Source of the DNA: Dysgonomonas sp. PF1-14
Lineage (GTDB): Bacteria; Bacteroidota; Bacteroidia; Bacteroidales; Dysgonomonadaceae
Direction: 5' to 3'
NCBI RefSeq assembly: GCF_029892965.1
Contig: NZ_JARXWN010000001.1
Coordinates: 248,001-312,000, forward strand
Length of the DNA stretch: 64,000 bases
Under the pieces are notes generated by a model. It did not search any database. It had not been told where the DNA came from and saw only the letters and a list, made by a program, of their open reading frames with translations. A program made the position numbers and the translations under genes. Each line of letters opens with the position of its first letter. Position 1 is the first letter of the stretch. Below are positions 52,950 to 63,831 of this stretch, one piece after another.

Positions 52950-53043
52950 TAGCCGTTAGCTAATTGCTTTTAGCCTTTAGCTAGCGGATTCAATAATACT
53001 CTAACAAAATAGCTAATAGCTAACAGCTAATGGCTAACAGCTT
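52950..53043. repeat. Inverted repeat of TTAGC words between rpoB and rpoC
   Basis: The arms 52952-52984 (GCCGTTAGCTAATTGC...) and 53009-53042 (AATAGCTAATAGCTAACAGC...) are imperfect reverse complements, each built of reiterated TTAGC/GCTAA words. It would form a long hairpin in the rpoBC mRNA. This repeats the design of the rpsN-rpsH element with a different word. Confidence 0.7.
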
Positions 53044-53060
53044 TAAAAGAAAGAAAGTAT

Positions 53061-56000
53061 ATGGCTTTTAGAAAAGAAAATAAAGTAAAGAGTAGTTTTT
53101 CAAAAATAACTGTAAGCCTTGCTTCTCCCGAAGAAATTCTGGAAGCATCGAGCGGTGAAGTTTTGAAACCCGAAACAATCAATTACCGTACTTACAAACC
53201 GGAACGTGACGGACTATTCTGCGAACGTATATTCGGACCTGTAAAGGATTACGAATGTCATTGCGGTAAATATAAAAGAATCCGTTACAAAGGTATTGTC
53301 TGCGACCGTTGTGGGGTTGAAGTAACAGAAAAGAAAGTACGCCGCGAACGGACAGGGCACATCCACCTTGTGGTTCCGGTAGCACATATCTGGTATTTCC
53401 GTTCACTGCCTAACAAGATGGGTTATCTGCTCGGGATACCTACAAAGAAACTCGATTCTATTATCTACTACGAACGTTATGTAGTAATACAATCAGGTAT
53501 AGCAGTAGAAGAAGGAATAGCAGAAAAAGACCTGTTGACTGAAGAAGAATACCTGAATATTCTGGACAAACTGCCGAAAGAAAATCAACTATTGGACGAT
53601 ACCGATCCTAATAAGTTTATTGCAAAAATGGGAGCAGAAGCTGTGTATGATATGCTCGCAAGAATCAATCTGGATTCTCTGGCAAATACACTGCGTCACA
53701 AAGCCAGTACAGATACATCTCAGCAACGTAAAAACGAAGCGCTAAAGCAACTACAGGTTGTAGAAGCATTTCGCGGATCGAAAGGTAAGAACAAGCCGGA
53801 ATGGATGATCGTTAAGATCGTACCGGTTATTCCACCTGAACTTCGTCCGTTGGTTCCACTAGATGGTGGACGTTTTGCGACTTCGGATTTGAACGACCTT
53901 TATCGTCGTGTGATTATACGTAACAACCGTCTGAAAAGACTGATCGACATTAAAGCTCCGGAAGTAATCTTACGTAACGAAAAACGTATGCTTCAGGAAG
54001 CTGTGGATTCATTGTTCGACAACTCACGTAAATCAAGTGCAGTGAAGACTGATGCCAACCGTCCGTTGAAATCACTTTCCGACAGTTTGAAAGGGAAGCA
54101 GGGACGTTTTCGTCAGAACTTGCTCGGTAAACGTGTCGATTATTCTGCACGTTCGGTTATCGTCGTTGGTCCGGAACTTAAAATGCACGAATGCGGTATT
54201 CCTCAGGATATGGCCGCCGAATTATACAAACCGTTTATCATCCGTAAACTGATAGAGCGCGGAATCGTGAAAACGGTAAAGTCTGCTAAAAAGATCGTTG
54301 ACCGCAAGGAACCTGTAGTATGGGATATCCTCGAACATGTAATGAAAGGACACCCTGTATTGCTAAACCGTGCTCCTACTCTTCACCGTTTGGGTATTCA
54401 GGCATTCCAACCGAAAATGATCGGAGGTAAAGCGATCCAGTTGCACCCGCTATCGTGTACGGCGTTCAATGCCGACTTCGACGGCGACCAGATGGCTGTT
54501 CACTTACCGCTGGGTAACGAGGCTATCCTCGAAGCGCAAATGTTGATGCTTGCATCACACAATATCCTCAACCCTGCCAATGGTGCACCTATTACCGTAC
54601 CATCTCAGGACATGGTTTTGGGACTTTACTATATTACAAAAATACGTAAAGGTGCTAAAGGTGAAGGACTGACATTCTACGGACCGGAAGAAGCTGTTAT
54701 CGCTTACAACGAAGGGAAAGTAGACATCCATGCTCCTATCAAGGTATATGTAAAAGACCTTGATGAGAATGGTAACATTGTTGATGTGATGCGTGAAACT
54801 TCTGTAGGACGTGTTATGATCAATGAAATAGTACCTTACGAAGTAGGTTATATCAACGAAGTGCTTTCTAAAAAATCGCTTCGTGATATTATCGGTAACA
54901 TAATCAAAATATCGGGTGTTGCCAAAACAGCGCAATTCCTCGACGATATCAAAGATCTGGGTTATATGATGGCATTCCGTGGTGGATTGTCGTTCAACCT
55001 CGAAGATGTAATCATTCCGGCAGAAAAAGAAACACTTGTTCAACAAGGTTATGACGAAGTAGAACAGATTATAGGCAACTATAATATGGGATTCATCACA
55101 TACAACGAGCGTTACAATCAGATCATCGATACATGGACACACGTTAACTCCAGACTGTCGAATATTCTGATGAAACAGCTTTCGGAAGACGATCAGGGAT
55201 TCAACTCAGTATATATGATGTTGGATTCGGGAGCCCGTGGTTCGAAAGAACAGATTCGTCAGCTGTCAGGTATGCGTGGATTGATGGCTAAACCTCAGAA
55301 GAGTGGTGCGGAAGGTGCTCAGATTATTGAGAACCCGATCCTTTCCAACTTTAAAGAAGGACTGTCTGTGTTAGAGTACTTTATCTCTACCCACGGTGCG
55401 CGTAAAGGTCTTGCCGATACCGCTCTGAAAACAGCCGATGCGGGTTATCTGACCCGTCGTCTGGTAGACGTTTCTCAGGACGTGATCATCAACGAAGAAG
55501 ACTGCGGTACACTACGCGGACTTGTCTGCACCGAACTGAAAAACAACGAAGAAGTTGTTGCATCGCTATACGAACGTATCTTGGGACGTGTATCGGTTCA
55601 CGATATACAGCATCCTCAGACAGGAGAAATCATTGTTAAGTCCGGAGAAGAAATCACCGAAGATACAGCGAATATTATCCAAAACTCACCTATCGAAAGT
55701 GTGGAAATACGTTCGGTACTTACCTGCGAATCTAAAAAAGGTGTTTGTGGAAAATGTTACGGACGTAACCTTGCCACAGGCCGCATGGTTCAGCGCGGTG
55801 AGGCTGTAGGTGTTATTGCTGCACAGTCTATCGGGGAACCGGGTACACAGCTTACACTTCGTACATTCCACGTCGGAGGTATCGCATCCAACATTGCTGC
55901 CGAAAGTAGCGTTGTAGCCAAGTACGACGGTGTACTGGAAATAGATGACCTGCGTACAGTAGATGCAATAGACGAATTGGGTAAGAAAGCACAGATCGTA

Positions 56001-57344
56001 GTTAGCCGTCTGGTTGAACTTCGTCTGGTAGATCCAAATACCAAAATCGTATTGCTTACACATAATATTCCTTACGGTTCTAAACTGTACTTCAAAGATG
56101 GCGCTAAGGTGAAGAAAGATGACCTGATCTGCGAATGGGACCCATTCAACGCGGTTATCATTTCCGAAGCTACCGGGCGCATCAAATTTGAGAATGTTAT
56201 AGAAGGAGTTACCTATAAGGTTGAGTCTGACGAACAAACCGGACTGAAAGAGAAGATCATCATCGAATCGCGTGACAAGACTAAGGCTCCCGAAGCCCAT
56301 GTATTGGATGAGAGCGGAAATACTATCAAAACATATAGTTTACCATTAGGTGCTCACATCGTGAAAGACGATAATGATACGATCAAAGCCGGTGATGTTC
56401 TGGTTAAGATTCCTCGTGCTGTAGGTAAGGCTGGTGACATCACAGGAGGTCTTCCGCGTGTTACCGAGCTATTCGAAGCACGTAACCCGTCTAACCCTGC
56501 CGTAGTGTCTGAAATCGACGGAGAAGTCTCATTCGGTAAGATCAAACGTGGTAACAGAGAGATCATCGTTACATCGAAACTCGGTGAAGTGAAGAAATAT
56601 CTGGTTCCACTATCGAAACAGATACTCGTACAGGAAAATGACTTCGTACGCGCAGGTATGCCATTGTCTGACGGAGCAACTACTCCTTCCGATATTCTGG
56701 CTATTATGGGACCTACTGCCGTTCAGGAATATATTGTAAACGAAGTACAGGATGTATATCGTCTGCAAGGAGTGAAGATTAATGATAAGCACTTCGAAGT
56801 AATTGTGCGTCAGATGATGCGCAAGGTAGAAGTGATCGATCCGGGAGATACCCGCTTCCTCGAACAACAGGTAATCGACAAATACGATGTAATGGAAGAG
56901 AATGACAGAATCTGGGGCAAAAAAGTTGTACTCGATGCCGGAGATTCTACAACATTCGAGCCGGGACAAATCGTTACTGCACGCAAACTGAGAGATGAGA
57001 ACTCTATGCTCAAGCGTAAAGACCTCCGTCCGATAGAAGTGCGTGACGCAATCCCTGCCACTGCCAACCAGATACTTCAGGGTATTACACGTGCTGCGTT
57101 GCAGACTCAAAGCTTTATGTCAGCCGCTTCGTTCCAGGAAACCACAAAAGTACTGAACGATGCTGCAATAAACGCTAAAGTCGATAAACTCGAAGGCCTG
57201 AAAGAAAATGTAATTTGTGGGCACTTGCTTCCTGCAGGTACAGGACAACGCGAGTTTGAGAAGCTTGTTGTAGGTACAAAAGAAGATTTTGATCGTATTG
57301 CTGCCACCAGAAAGACAGTAGTAGACTTTGACGCCGTAGAATAA
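53061..57344 (+). CDS. rpoC: RNA polymerase beta' subunit
   Basis: The 1427-residue beta' subunit holds the catalytic magnesium in [12 protein letters not shown] (about residues 469-480). An N-terminal zinc site (CHCGKY...CDRCG, about 66-85) and the second zinc site (CGTLRGLVC...[11 protein letters not shown]) are complete. The trigger-loop and bridge-helix region ([10 protein letters not shown]..., [23 protein letters not shown], partly quoted) are canonical. A strong terminator follows after 24 bases. Confidence 0.98.
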   Translation: MAFRKENKVKSSFSKITVSLASPEEILEASSGEVLKPETINYRTYKPERDGLFCERIFGPVKDYECHCGKYKRIRYKGIVCDRCGVEVTEKKVRRERTGHIHLVVPVAHIWYFRSLPNKMGYLLGIPTKKLDSIIYYERYVVIQSGIAVEEGIAEKDLLTEEEYLNILDKLPKENQLLDDTDPNKFIAKMGAEAVYDMLARINLDSLANTLRHKASTDTSQQRKNEALKQLQVVEAFRGSKGKNKPEWMIVKIVPVIPPELRPLVPLDGGRFATSDLNDLYRRVIIRNNRLKRLIDIKAPEVILRNEKRMLQEAVDSLFDNSRKSSAVKTDANRPLKSLSDSLKGKQGRFRQNLLGKRVDYSARSVIVVGPELKMHECGIPQDMAAELYKPFIIRKLIERGIVKTVKSAKKIVDRKEPVVWDILEHVMKGHPVLLNRAPTLHRLGIQAFQPKMIGGKAIQLHPLSCTAFNADFDGDQMAVHLPLGNEAILEAQMLMLASHNILNPANGAPITVPSQDMVLGLYYITKIRKGAKGEGLTFYGPEEAVIAYNEGKVDIHAPIKVYVKDLDENGNIVDVMRETSVGRVMINEIVPYEVGYINEVLSKKSLRDIIGNIIKISGVAKTAQFLDDIKDLGYMMAFRGGLSFNLEDVIIPAEKETLVQQGYDEVEQIIGNYNMGFITYNERYNQIIDTWTHVNSRLSNILMKQLSEDDQGFNSVYMMLDSGARGSKEQIRQLSGMRGLMAKPQKSGAEGAQIIENPILSNFKEGLSVLEYFISTHGARKGLADTALKTADAGYLTRRLVDVSQDVIINEEDCGTLRGLVCTELKNNEEVVASLYERILGRVSVHDIQHPQTGEIIVKSGEEITEDTANIIQNSPIESVEIRSVLTCESKKGVCGKCYGRNLATGRMVQRGEAVGVIAAQSIGEPGTQLTLRTFHVGGIASNIAAESSVVAKYDGVLEIDDLRTVDAIDELGKKAQIVVSRLVELRLVDPNTKIVLLTHNIPYGSKLYFKDGAKVKKDDLICEWDPFNAVIISEATGRIKFENVIEGVTYKVESDEQTGLKEKIIIESRDKTKAPEAHVLDESGNTIKTYSLPLGAHIVKDDNDTIKAGDVLVKIPRAVGKAGDITGGLPRVTELFEARNPSNPAVVSEIDGEVSFGKIKRGNREIIVTSKLGEVKKYLVPLSKQILVQENDFVRAGMPLSDGATTPSDILAIMGPTAVQEYIVNEVQDVYRLQGVKINDKHFEVIVRQMMRKVEVIDPGDTRFLEQQVIDKYDVMEENDRIWGKKVVLDAGDSTTFEPGQIVTARKLRDENSMLKRKDLRPIEVRDAIPATANQILQGITRAALQTQSFMSAASFQETTKVLNDAAINAKVDKLEGLKENVICGHLLPAGTGQREFEKLVVGTKEDFDRIAATRKTVVDFDAVE

Positions 57345-57368
57345 TTAATTATTCTTTTATTATAGTTA

Positions 57369-57407
57369 GAAAGGGGAGTAGCAATATGCTACTCCCCTTT
57401 CGTGTTT
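57369..57407 (+). terminator. Terminator of the rpoBC operon
   Basis: GAAAGGGGAGTAGC (57369-57382) pairs perfectly with GCTACTCCCCTTTC (57388-57401) around a short AT loop, followed by GTGTTTTA. It lies 24 bases after the rpoC stop. Confidence 0.88.
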
Positions 57408-57546
57408 TACGCAAAACACACAACATAAAGATGACATAAAGAAAGGAATATTTGTTATTTTGATTGTATTTTAAATTATATATATCACATTTATGTAATA
57501 TTGATTATTTTTATATAAAAAATAATAACATTTATTATTTTAATTA

Positions 57547-57554
57547 TATATTTG
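57547..57554 (+). promoter_or_regulatory. Bacteroidota -7 promoter box for the susC/susD pair
   Basis: TATATTTG matches TAnnTTTG, 151 bases before the SusC ATG. The rest of the 361-base gap after the rpoC terminator is AT-rich with no gene, sensor or sigma-factor site that I can see. Confidence 0.45.
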
Positions 57555-57705
57555 TAACGATATTTGACTTTTAGAGACAATTAGACTTAATAATTACATT
57601 TTAAATAACACATTAGCCCAATAGTGTATGTTATTCCACAAAATTGTAATTGGCTAACATTTCTTAAAATCAAGATGTATTAATTAAAAAGTAGTGTGTT
57701 AAAGT

Positions 57706-60700
57706 ATGAAAAGAAAGTTGTTATTGATTCTATCCTTCCTTTTATTAAGTTTAGGATATATTACAGCGCAAACAACAAAGATCACCGGTATAGTTGTCGA
57801 TGATCTGGGAGAGCCTGCTGTAGGAGCATCCGTTGTAGTCAAAGGTACCACTACAGGTACAGTAACAGATGCGAACGGTTTATTTTCAATCAGCTTACCT
57901 CAGGGTAGGTCTACCTTAGTGTTTACCCTGATGGGAATGAAAACCAAAGAAGAAACTGCAAAACCAGACATGAAAGTTATCATGGAACAGGATGCAAAAA
58001 TGATGGATGAGATTGTGGTTGTCGGTTATGGCACACAAAAAAAGAAAGATGTAACCAGTGCAATATCAAGGGTGAGTGGGGATGACATCAGCAATCTGGC
58101 GACCCCTTCTTTCGAATCCCAACTAGCCGGACGCGCTGCGGGAGTGCAGGTTGCTACTCCTAGTGCTATGCTAGGACAAGCTCCAAAATTTAATATCCGC
58201 GGATTCAGTACCATATCATCAGGTACTCAGCCATTAGTCATTGTTGACGGAGTACCGGTAACATCAGGAGAGGTACAGCAATTGTATGGACGATATAATC
58301 CGTTAGCTGAAATTAACCCGAACGATATAGAATCGTATGAGGTGTTGAAAGACGGGGCTGCAACGGCCATTTACGGATCCAGAGCTGCTAACGGAGTGAT
58401 ATTGATCACAACTAAGTCGGGTGGCAAATCAAAAACAAAAGTAACATACGATGTGCAGACAAGTTGGGCAAAAGCTACCAAATTGCATAAACTACTTAAT
58501 GCCAAAGAATTTGTTGAAATAGCAAATGAAAAATATGAAAACTGGGGAGAAACCGGTCCTGCTGTATTGGGTAATGTAGATACTGACTGGAATGACTATG
58601 TGTATCGCACAGGCTTCCAACAGACTCATAACCTTTCTGCCAGTGGCGGAACTGACAAGAGCCAGTATTTCGTTTCGCTGGGATATACCGACCAGAACGG
58701 TATTATCAGGAATAACGAGCAGGAACGCTATTCTGCTACAGCAAAACTGACTCAGACAGCGAACAAATGGCTCAAAATAGGAGTCAATATATCTGCTTCC
58801 AAATCAAAATTAGAAGGAGTAATGAATGAAGAAAATTCACTTGGAAGTGTAGGTTTTGCTGCTACACGTATGTTGCCGAATGTACCTGTATATAATCCGG
58901 ATGATGTGACAGGCTACAATATAGATGCCGCAAACAGAAAAGCCTTAGGACGTGGAGTAAACGAAACGTATATAGACAACGGAATACAGAATATCGTATG
59001 GGCAATGGATAATAATGTGAACCGTTCACAAAGTTTGCATGTAACCGGTGGCGGATTTGCCGAAGTAACCTTTATGGAGGGACTTACTTTCCGTACACAG
59101 GCAGGTATTGACTATACTTCTCTTTCCGACTTTATGAAATGGGATGCCGAGTCTGGTGACGGATACGGATCGGGTGGTGTATTAGAAGATTTAAGAACCA
59201 CTTTCTATAATTGGAACTGGCAAAACATTCTGACATTTAACCGTACATTTGACAAATTGCACAACCTGAACCTCACCGCAGTACAGGAATATACACATTC
59301 CGATTATGAATGGGTAGATGCAAGTGTCTCTCAACTGTCAGAGAATTTTTTTACAGATCACATTATATCTGAAACCTTTGGTATACCGAATATTGGAGGA
59401 GACAAAACATACAACGGACTAGCATCCTATATGTTTCGTGCAAATTACAACTATGACAGTAAATATTATTTAGGCGGATCGGTTCGTAGAGACGGACTTT
59501 CCAAACTGCCGAAAGATACACGTTGGGGTACATTCTTTGGAGGATCACTGGCTTGGCGTATGTCAAGAGAAAATTTCTGGACATCTTCTTCAATGAATAA
59601 TATATTTGATGATCTACGCTTACGGGCAAGCTTTGCTACCATCGGCAACTCAAATCTGAGCAGCAACTTTCCTTATATGGGAATATACTCTGCTAAATAC
59701 TATGGAGGCCAGAGTGGTGTAGCATGGACTAATATGGGAAATGACAATTTGAAGTGGGAATCGACTACAACATATGACATAGGATTGGATGGAAGCTTGT
59801 TGAATAACCGCTTATCTTTTGAGATTGCATATTTCAACAAGAAAACAAAAGACTTAGTGCTTGAGGTTCCGACAGCACCTGCATTAGGAATTCCTAACAA
59901 CAGTTACTATGACAATCGTGGTAAACTAAAGAATTCAGGCTTGGAATTTACACTCGGGGGAACACCGGTAGTAGGTGCATTTACATGGCAAGCCGATCTG
60001 AACTTCACTATTTTATCCAATAAAGTGTTAGAGCTAGTTGATCATGCCCCTATTATTGGTGATTATACAATCATACAAGAAGGCAAATCGTATGCTTCTA
60101 TTTATGGATACCAGTTCTACGGTGTAAACAAAAGCAATGGTAATCCTATATGGGTAAAAGGTGACGGTTCACTGGTGCAGTTCGATACATTCGGCAATTA
60201 CGACTATGCTGTCTATGATCCGGCTAATCCGTCCGATGTGTCTCAACCATCATCATTGTCTACCACCGAAGACCGCAAAATATTGGGCTCATCATTACCT
60301 AAATGGTATGGAGGGTTTAACAATACATTTACTTACAAAAATTTCGATCTGAATGTATTCTTCCGTTTCTCGGGTGGCAATAAGATTATGAATGCTTCTG
60401 CTCAGGAATCTTTACTGAACACTGATTTTGCAAACAACGGAAAAATCATACTGGGAAGATGGCAAAGCGCCGAAAATCCGGGTGATGGTATCATTCCTAA
60501 ACTAGGATATGGTGACGGATCGGTACTATTCAATCAGGGTTCGGCAGATTCACGCTTCGTTGAGAACGGCAGCTATCTGAAATTATCGAATTTATCGTTG
60601 GGTTATACATTACCTCAGTCTCTTGTCTCTAAACTGGATATGACTAAGATACGCTTCTATGTACAAGCTCAAAACCTGTTTACTATTACCGGATACTCCG

Positions 60701-60795
60701 GACTCGATCCCGAAACTTCTACCCGTCAGGGTGCAGACTGGGATGGTATGCCTCAACAACGAGTTCTTAGCTTTGGAGCAAATATTACTTTCTAA
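57706..60795 (+). CDS. SusC/RagA-family TonB-dependent outer-membrane transporter
   Basis: A 1029-residue outer-membrane protein that imports oligosaccharides or peptides using TonB energy. It has a signal peptide (MKRKLLLILSFLLLSLGYITAQ), a carboxypeptidase-regulatory-like domain (about 26-90, ITGIVVDDLGEPAVGASVVV), the linker with DEIVVVGYGTQKKKDVTSAIS, a plug domain (about 110-240, including FNIRGFSTISSGTQPLVIVDG) and a beta-barrel ending RVLSFGANITF. There is no STN domain, so anti-sigma signalling is not expected. The susD partner follows; no hydrolase or sensor is beside it, so the substrate is unknown. Confidence 0.95.
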   Translation: MKRKLLLILSFLLLSLGYITAQTTKITGIVVDDLGEPAVGASVVVKGTTTGTVTDANGLFSISLPQGRSTLVFTLMGMKTKEETAKPDMKVIMEQDAKMMDEIVVVGYGTQKKKDVTSAISRVSGDDISNLATPSFESQLAGRAAGVQVATPSAMLGQAPKFNIRGFSTISSGTQPLVIVDGVPVTSGEVQQLYGRYNPLAEINPNDIESYEVLKDGAATAIYGSRAANGVILITTKSGGKSKTKVTYDVQTSWAKATKLHKLLNAKEFVEIANEKYENWGETGPAVLGNVDTDWNDYVYRTGFQQTHNLSASGGTDKSQYFVSLGYTDQNGIIRNNEQERYSATAKLTQTANKWLKIGVNISASKSKLEGVMNEENSLGSVGFAATRMLPNVPVYNPDDVTGYNIDAANRKALGRGVNETYIDNGIQNIVWAMDNNVNRSQSLHVTGGGFAEVTFMEGLTFRTQAGIDYTSLSDFMKWDAESGDGYGSGGVLEDLRTTFYNWNWQNILTFNRTFDKLHNLNLTAVQEYTHSDYEWVDASVSQLSENFFTDHIISETFGIPNIGGDKTYNGLASYMFRANYNYDSKYYLGGSVRRDGLSKLPKDTRWGTFFGGSLAWRMSRENFWTSSSMNNIFDDLRLRASFATIGNSNLSSNFPYMGIYSAKYYGGQSGVAWTNMGNDNLKWESTTTYDIGLDGSLLNNRLSFEIAYFNKKTKDLVLEVPTAPALGIPNNSYYDNRGKLKNSGLEFTLGGTPVVGAFTWQADLNFTILSNKVLELVDHAPIIGDYTIIQEGKSYASIYGYQFYGVNKSNGNPIWVKGDGSLVQFDTFGNYDYAVYDPANPSDVSQPSSLSTTEDRKILGSSLPKWYGGFNNTFTYKNFDLNVFFRFSGGNKIMNASAQESLLNTDFANNGKIILGRWQSAENPGDGIIPKLGYGDGSVLFNQGSADSRFVENGSYLKLSNLSLGYTLPQSLVSKLDMTKIRFYVQAQNLFTITGYSGLDPETSTRQGADWDGMPQQRVLSFGANITF

Positions 60796-60843
60796 TTACA
60801 GACCAATAAGATATTAATTATGTTACGAAACAAAATATATATA

Positions 60844-62439
60844 ATGAAAATAAGCCTGTTGTTGGTAACGGCTTTGATTTTTACTTCATGTGAAAAGGAT
60901 GTGATCGATCTCGATCCGGTCAACAGCCTTTCGGGATCAACTGCTTATGGTACACCCGAACGTTGTGAACTGGCAATGATAGGTGCTTACGATGCTATAC
61001 AATGCGGATTGTATAATGGTCAATACCAGCGTGGATACCCATTTGGTGCCGCTAGTATCGTGCAAGGTGAAATGCGTGGAGAAGATATGAACCTTACAGC
61101 TGTTTTCTACGATATAACTTATTCATCTACCTATACACCGTCAACAGCTAATAATATGTATTATTGGGAGACCTCATTTGCTGCCATTAATCGCATCAAT
61201 ACAGTATTGACAGGGGTGACCGGCGCACTGAAAAACGGGGTGCTGACCGAAGAGCAGGGTAATGCTTATCGCGGAGAACTCCTATTCCTGCGCGCTCTTA
61301 CATACCATACACTAATGCTTCATTTTGCATATCCGGTGAACGTAGACCTGAACAACAATTATGGTTTACCGCTTTATCTGACACCTATCAATACACAAGA
61401 GGAGATAGCTGAAGCTCTAAAAATCGGGCGTTCGTCGGTTTCTGACACCTATGCACAGATAATAAAGGATCTTGATGATGCAGAAAGTTGTTTCTCTTCG
61501 GGCGACAGAAATAGTGTTAATGGAATTTCGCGTGCCAGCAAAGGTGCTGTAATAGCATTAAAGACACGCGTGTACCTGCATAAACGCGATTGGGAAAATG
61601 TAATTAATGAGGCTAAAAAACTAGCAACAGCTACTGCTGCTCCGTTCACTAGTCCGATAGGAGGGTATGCCCTCGAAGCCTCACCGGAAACACCATTCGT
61701 ATCATATAGCAATAATGTAGAGTCTATCTTCTCTGTCGAAAACAGTTCTTCTGACAATGCAGACGTAAACGGTGCTATGTCGGCTATGATGTCGGCCCGC
61801 GACGGAGGACGTGCCATTGTCACATCATCTCCTACATTGTATAACACTTCTTACTGGTTGGAAGATGACAAACGTAGAACATCGTTACTACACTTTAGTG
61901 ATACATATGCCTATTACTTTTCCGACAAATATCAGAATCCGAAGACAAGAGAAGAATATGCTCCGATTATCCGTTACGCCGAAGTTCTCCTCAACTATTC
62001 GGAAGCTCTGCTACGCCAGGGAGGGAATGATGCAGCTGCACTCGAGTTGTTAAACGCTGTGCGTAACCGCTCGCTTGCCAACCCTGCTACTCAGGCGTAT
62101 AAGCTTTCTGATTTTGCCGATAAGAAGGCATTCCTGACTGCTATTTTGTGGGAAAGACGTATCGAATTCCATGGCGAAGGCCGTCGTTGGGAAGATATAC
62201 ACCGATTGGCAAACGATGATATTATGCCATCAGGTGGTATCCCTGCTAAGATCAACTATTCCAGTGCTAAAGGAAAAGACAACTTTGTTGTAGGCGGAGA
62301 AATCAAATCATCTTGGTTTACTGTTAGCAGGGCGTTTATACCATATACCGACAAACGTTTCTTATGGCCTATCCCTGAAAACGATTTGATACGCAATCCT
62401 ACGCTGGCAGCTCAGCAAAATGCAGGATGGAGTAACTAA
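60844..62439 (+). CDS. SusD/RagB-family surface lipoprotein
   Basis: A 531-residue lipoprotein that caps the SusC barrel and binds substrate at the cell surface. The start MKISLLLVTALIFTSC gives a lipobox with Cys16 followed by EKD, acidic residues typical of surface export in this phylum. The body has the SusD helical pattern (ETSFAAINRINTVL, RGELLFLRALTYHTLMLHFAYP, partly quoted) and the end motif WERRIEFHGEGRRWEDIHRL. An upstream ATG eight codons earlier is in frame (60820) but would spoil the signal peptide. It starts 48 bases after susC. Confidence 0.94.
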   Translation: MKISLLLVTALIFTSCEKDVIDLDPVNSLSGSTAYGTPERCELAMIGAYDAIQCGLYNGQYQRGYPFGAASIVQGEMRGEDMNLTAVFYDITYSSTYTPSTANNMYYWETSFAAINRINTVLTGVTGALKNGVLTEEQGNAYRGELLFLRALTYHTLMLHFAYPVNVDLNNNYGLPLYLTPINTQEEIAEALKIGRSSVSDTYAQIIKDLDDAESCFSSGDRNSVNGISRASKGAVIALKTRVYLHKRDWENVINEAKKLATATAAPFTSPIGGYALEASPETPFVSYSNNVESIFSVENSSSDNADVNGAMSAMMSARDGGRAIVTSSPTLYNTSYWLEDDKRRTSLLHFSDTYAYYFSDKYQNPKTREEYAPIIRYAEVLLNYSEALLRQGGNDAAALELLNAVRNRSLANPATQAYKLSDFADKKAFLTAILWERRIEFHGEGRRWEDIHRLANDDIMPSGGIPAKINYSSAKGKDNFVVGGEIKSSWFTVSRAFIPYTDKRFLWPIPENDLIRNPTLAAQQNAGWSN

Positions 62440-62467
62440 TCGACAAACACTTAATCCTATAATAAAG

Positions 62468-62499
62468 AAAAAGCTCAGGCTTCAATCCTGAGCTTTTTT
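62468..62499 (+). terminator. Terminator of the susC/susD pair
   Basis: AAAAAGCTCAGG (62468-62479) pairs with CCTGAGCTTTTT (62487-62498) with loop CTTCAAT and a T-run. It lies 29 bases after the susD stop. Confidence 0.9.
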
Positions 62500-62637
62500 A
62501 AAGCCTAAAGGGGAAACTTTAGCCCTGTACGAATCCCCGAATAATAACATCCGCAGGGCAGTACAAGCACTATATATTAATGCAGTGATGCATCTGTAAA
62601 ACCGGAAGGTATCTCAAAATGAGATACCTTCTTTTTT
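62500..62637 (+). ncRNA. Candidate structured RNA after susD, ending in its own terminator
   Basis: Between the two terminators are a CTAAAG/CTTTAG hairpin (about 62505-62522), a GCCCTG/CAGGGC helix (about 62523-62560) and then a perfect 12-bp terminator GAAGGTATCTCA/TGAGATACCTTC (62605-62616 with 62620-62631) plus a run of six T. The region has no reading frame. It may be a small RNA or an extended 3' UTR of susCD; no clear promoter is visible, so the first option is weak. Confidence 0.3.
62605..62637 (+). terminator. Second strong terminator downstream of susD
   Basis: GAAGGTATCTCA (62605-62616) and TGAGATACCTTC (62620-62631) form a perfect 12-bp stem with loop AAA, followed by TTTTTT. On the minus strand it lacks a good T-run. 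Confidence 0.88.
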
Positions 62638-62745
62638 GTTATATTGTCTTTTGGATTCTTATATTTGATGGACAATAGCAACCAAAGTGAATTCGGCATT
62701 CACCTCTTCTAAAACGCCTTAATATAAATCTGTTACACCAACAAT

Positions 62746-63813
62746 TTAATTCTTCTTATATGGCACGAGCATGCCATCAGGCAATAATTCAATATATCCG
62801 TCAGATGTTTTTATCAGAGGTGAGCATTTTTCGAAATGTTTAACACCCTCTGTTTCTGCCCCTTTTGTTTTTCCAATTATATATCGATATAGAAATTTTC
62901 TCCCCTCTGGATTTGCAGGAGTCCTTCTTGTTTCATCATAGACTTCTAACACAGGATATATATGGCTGTCACTTTCCTTATAATACAGTGTCATTCCCAT
63001 TCCGGAAAAACGAACAGGAGATATATCCATTCTGAATAGTGGAAACTCAAAAGGAGCATATGGGTTGTCCTTTGTCGGATAATTCCCGAATTCCGGATTT
63101 GTTTCTTTTTCTTTATTAATGAAATCAATATCAAATAATGGAGATGATATTTCGAAATGTTTATATTCGGAAATCCTTAACCACCCACCTGGACTTATAT
63201 AACAGCGAACTTCTCTCTTTGAATTGAGAGGCATCTTGTAGCTCTTTCCTCTGTTACCTAATGTTTTAATTTCTTTCACCTCTCCCATCAAGGTAAATGT
63301 AGTATCAGGATTGATAGTGAAAGATAATTTTCTACCTATTCCATTTTTAATGTAATCGTATTGCCAATAATGGATTCCATAATCACTATCAATCATATCT
63401 TCATCGGGCATTTCTGCGGGTCCCGGATTATTTCCTCCTATAGGTTTCCCCTTAAGAAAAACGATAGATAATATTGTTGACCGAAAATCTTCATATTTAT
63501 TTTCCCGATGGTTATATATTTCCGGCGCAATACGTTCTACAAAATACAGATCCAACCCATTCAGCCCTTTTATAGCCCCGAGTGCAAAAAAAGATTCTCC
63601 TTTCGGGTAATTGTGCCGGGAATATGTAGGAGCAATCATATAAAAAAGTTCTTTATCTATTTCTTTCTTATTTTCTGTGACAGTATCTTTATTAATATAT
63701 CCTTCATTAAATAAAGATTTGAATGTCTCAATATTATTATCTGCTACACTTTGTCCACACACAGACAAAAGAGGAATGGTGGCGAGAAGTAGTATAAAGA
63801 ATATCTTTATCAT
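62746..63813 (-). CDS. Exported protein of unknown function
   Basis: A 355-residue protein with a signal peptide (MIKIFFILLLATIPLLSVCG, cleavage near CGQ). The mature part has many aromatic and charged residues, a Gly/Pro loop (GKPIGGNNPGPAEMPDEDMI) and beta-rich-looking segments, but no motif I recognise. A cysteine at the signal end (SVCG) leaves a lipoprotein possible. It starts 18 bases after the stop of another minus-strand gene that enters the window from the right edge, so both are likely one operon. Confidence 0.75.
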   Translation of the reverse strand: MIKIFFILLLATIPLLSVCGQSVADNNIETFKSLFNEGYINKDTVTENKKEIDKELFYMIAPTYSRHNYPKGESFFALGAIKGLNGLDLYFVERIAPEIYNHRENKYEDFRSTILSIVFLKGKPIGGNNPGPAEMPDEDMIDSDYGIHYWQYDYIKNGIGRKLSFTINPDTTFTLMGEVKEIKTLGNRGKSYKMPLNSKREVRCYISPGGWLRISEYKHFEISSPLFDIDFINKEKETNPEFGNYPTKDNPYAPFEFPLFRMDISPVRFSGMGMTLYYKESDSHIYPVLEVYDETRRTPANPEGRKFLYRYIIGKTKGAETEGVKHFEKCSPLIKTSDGYIELLPDGMLVPYKKN

Positions 63814-63831
63814 CCTGTTTGTAGTTTATTA

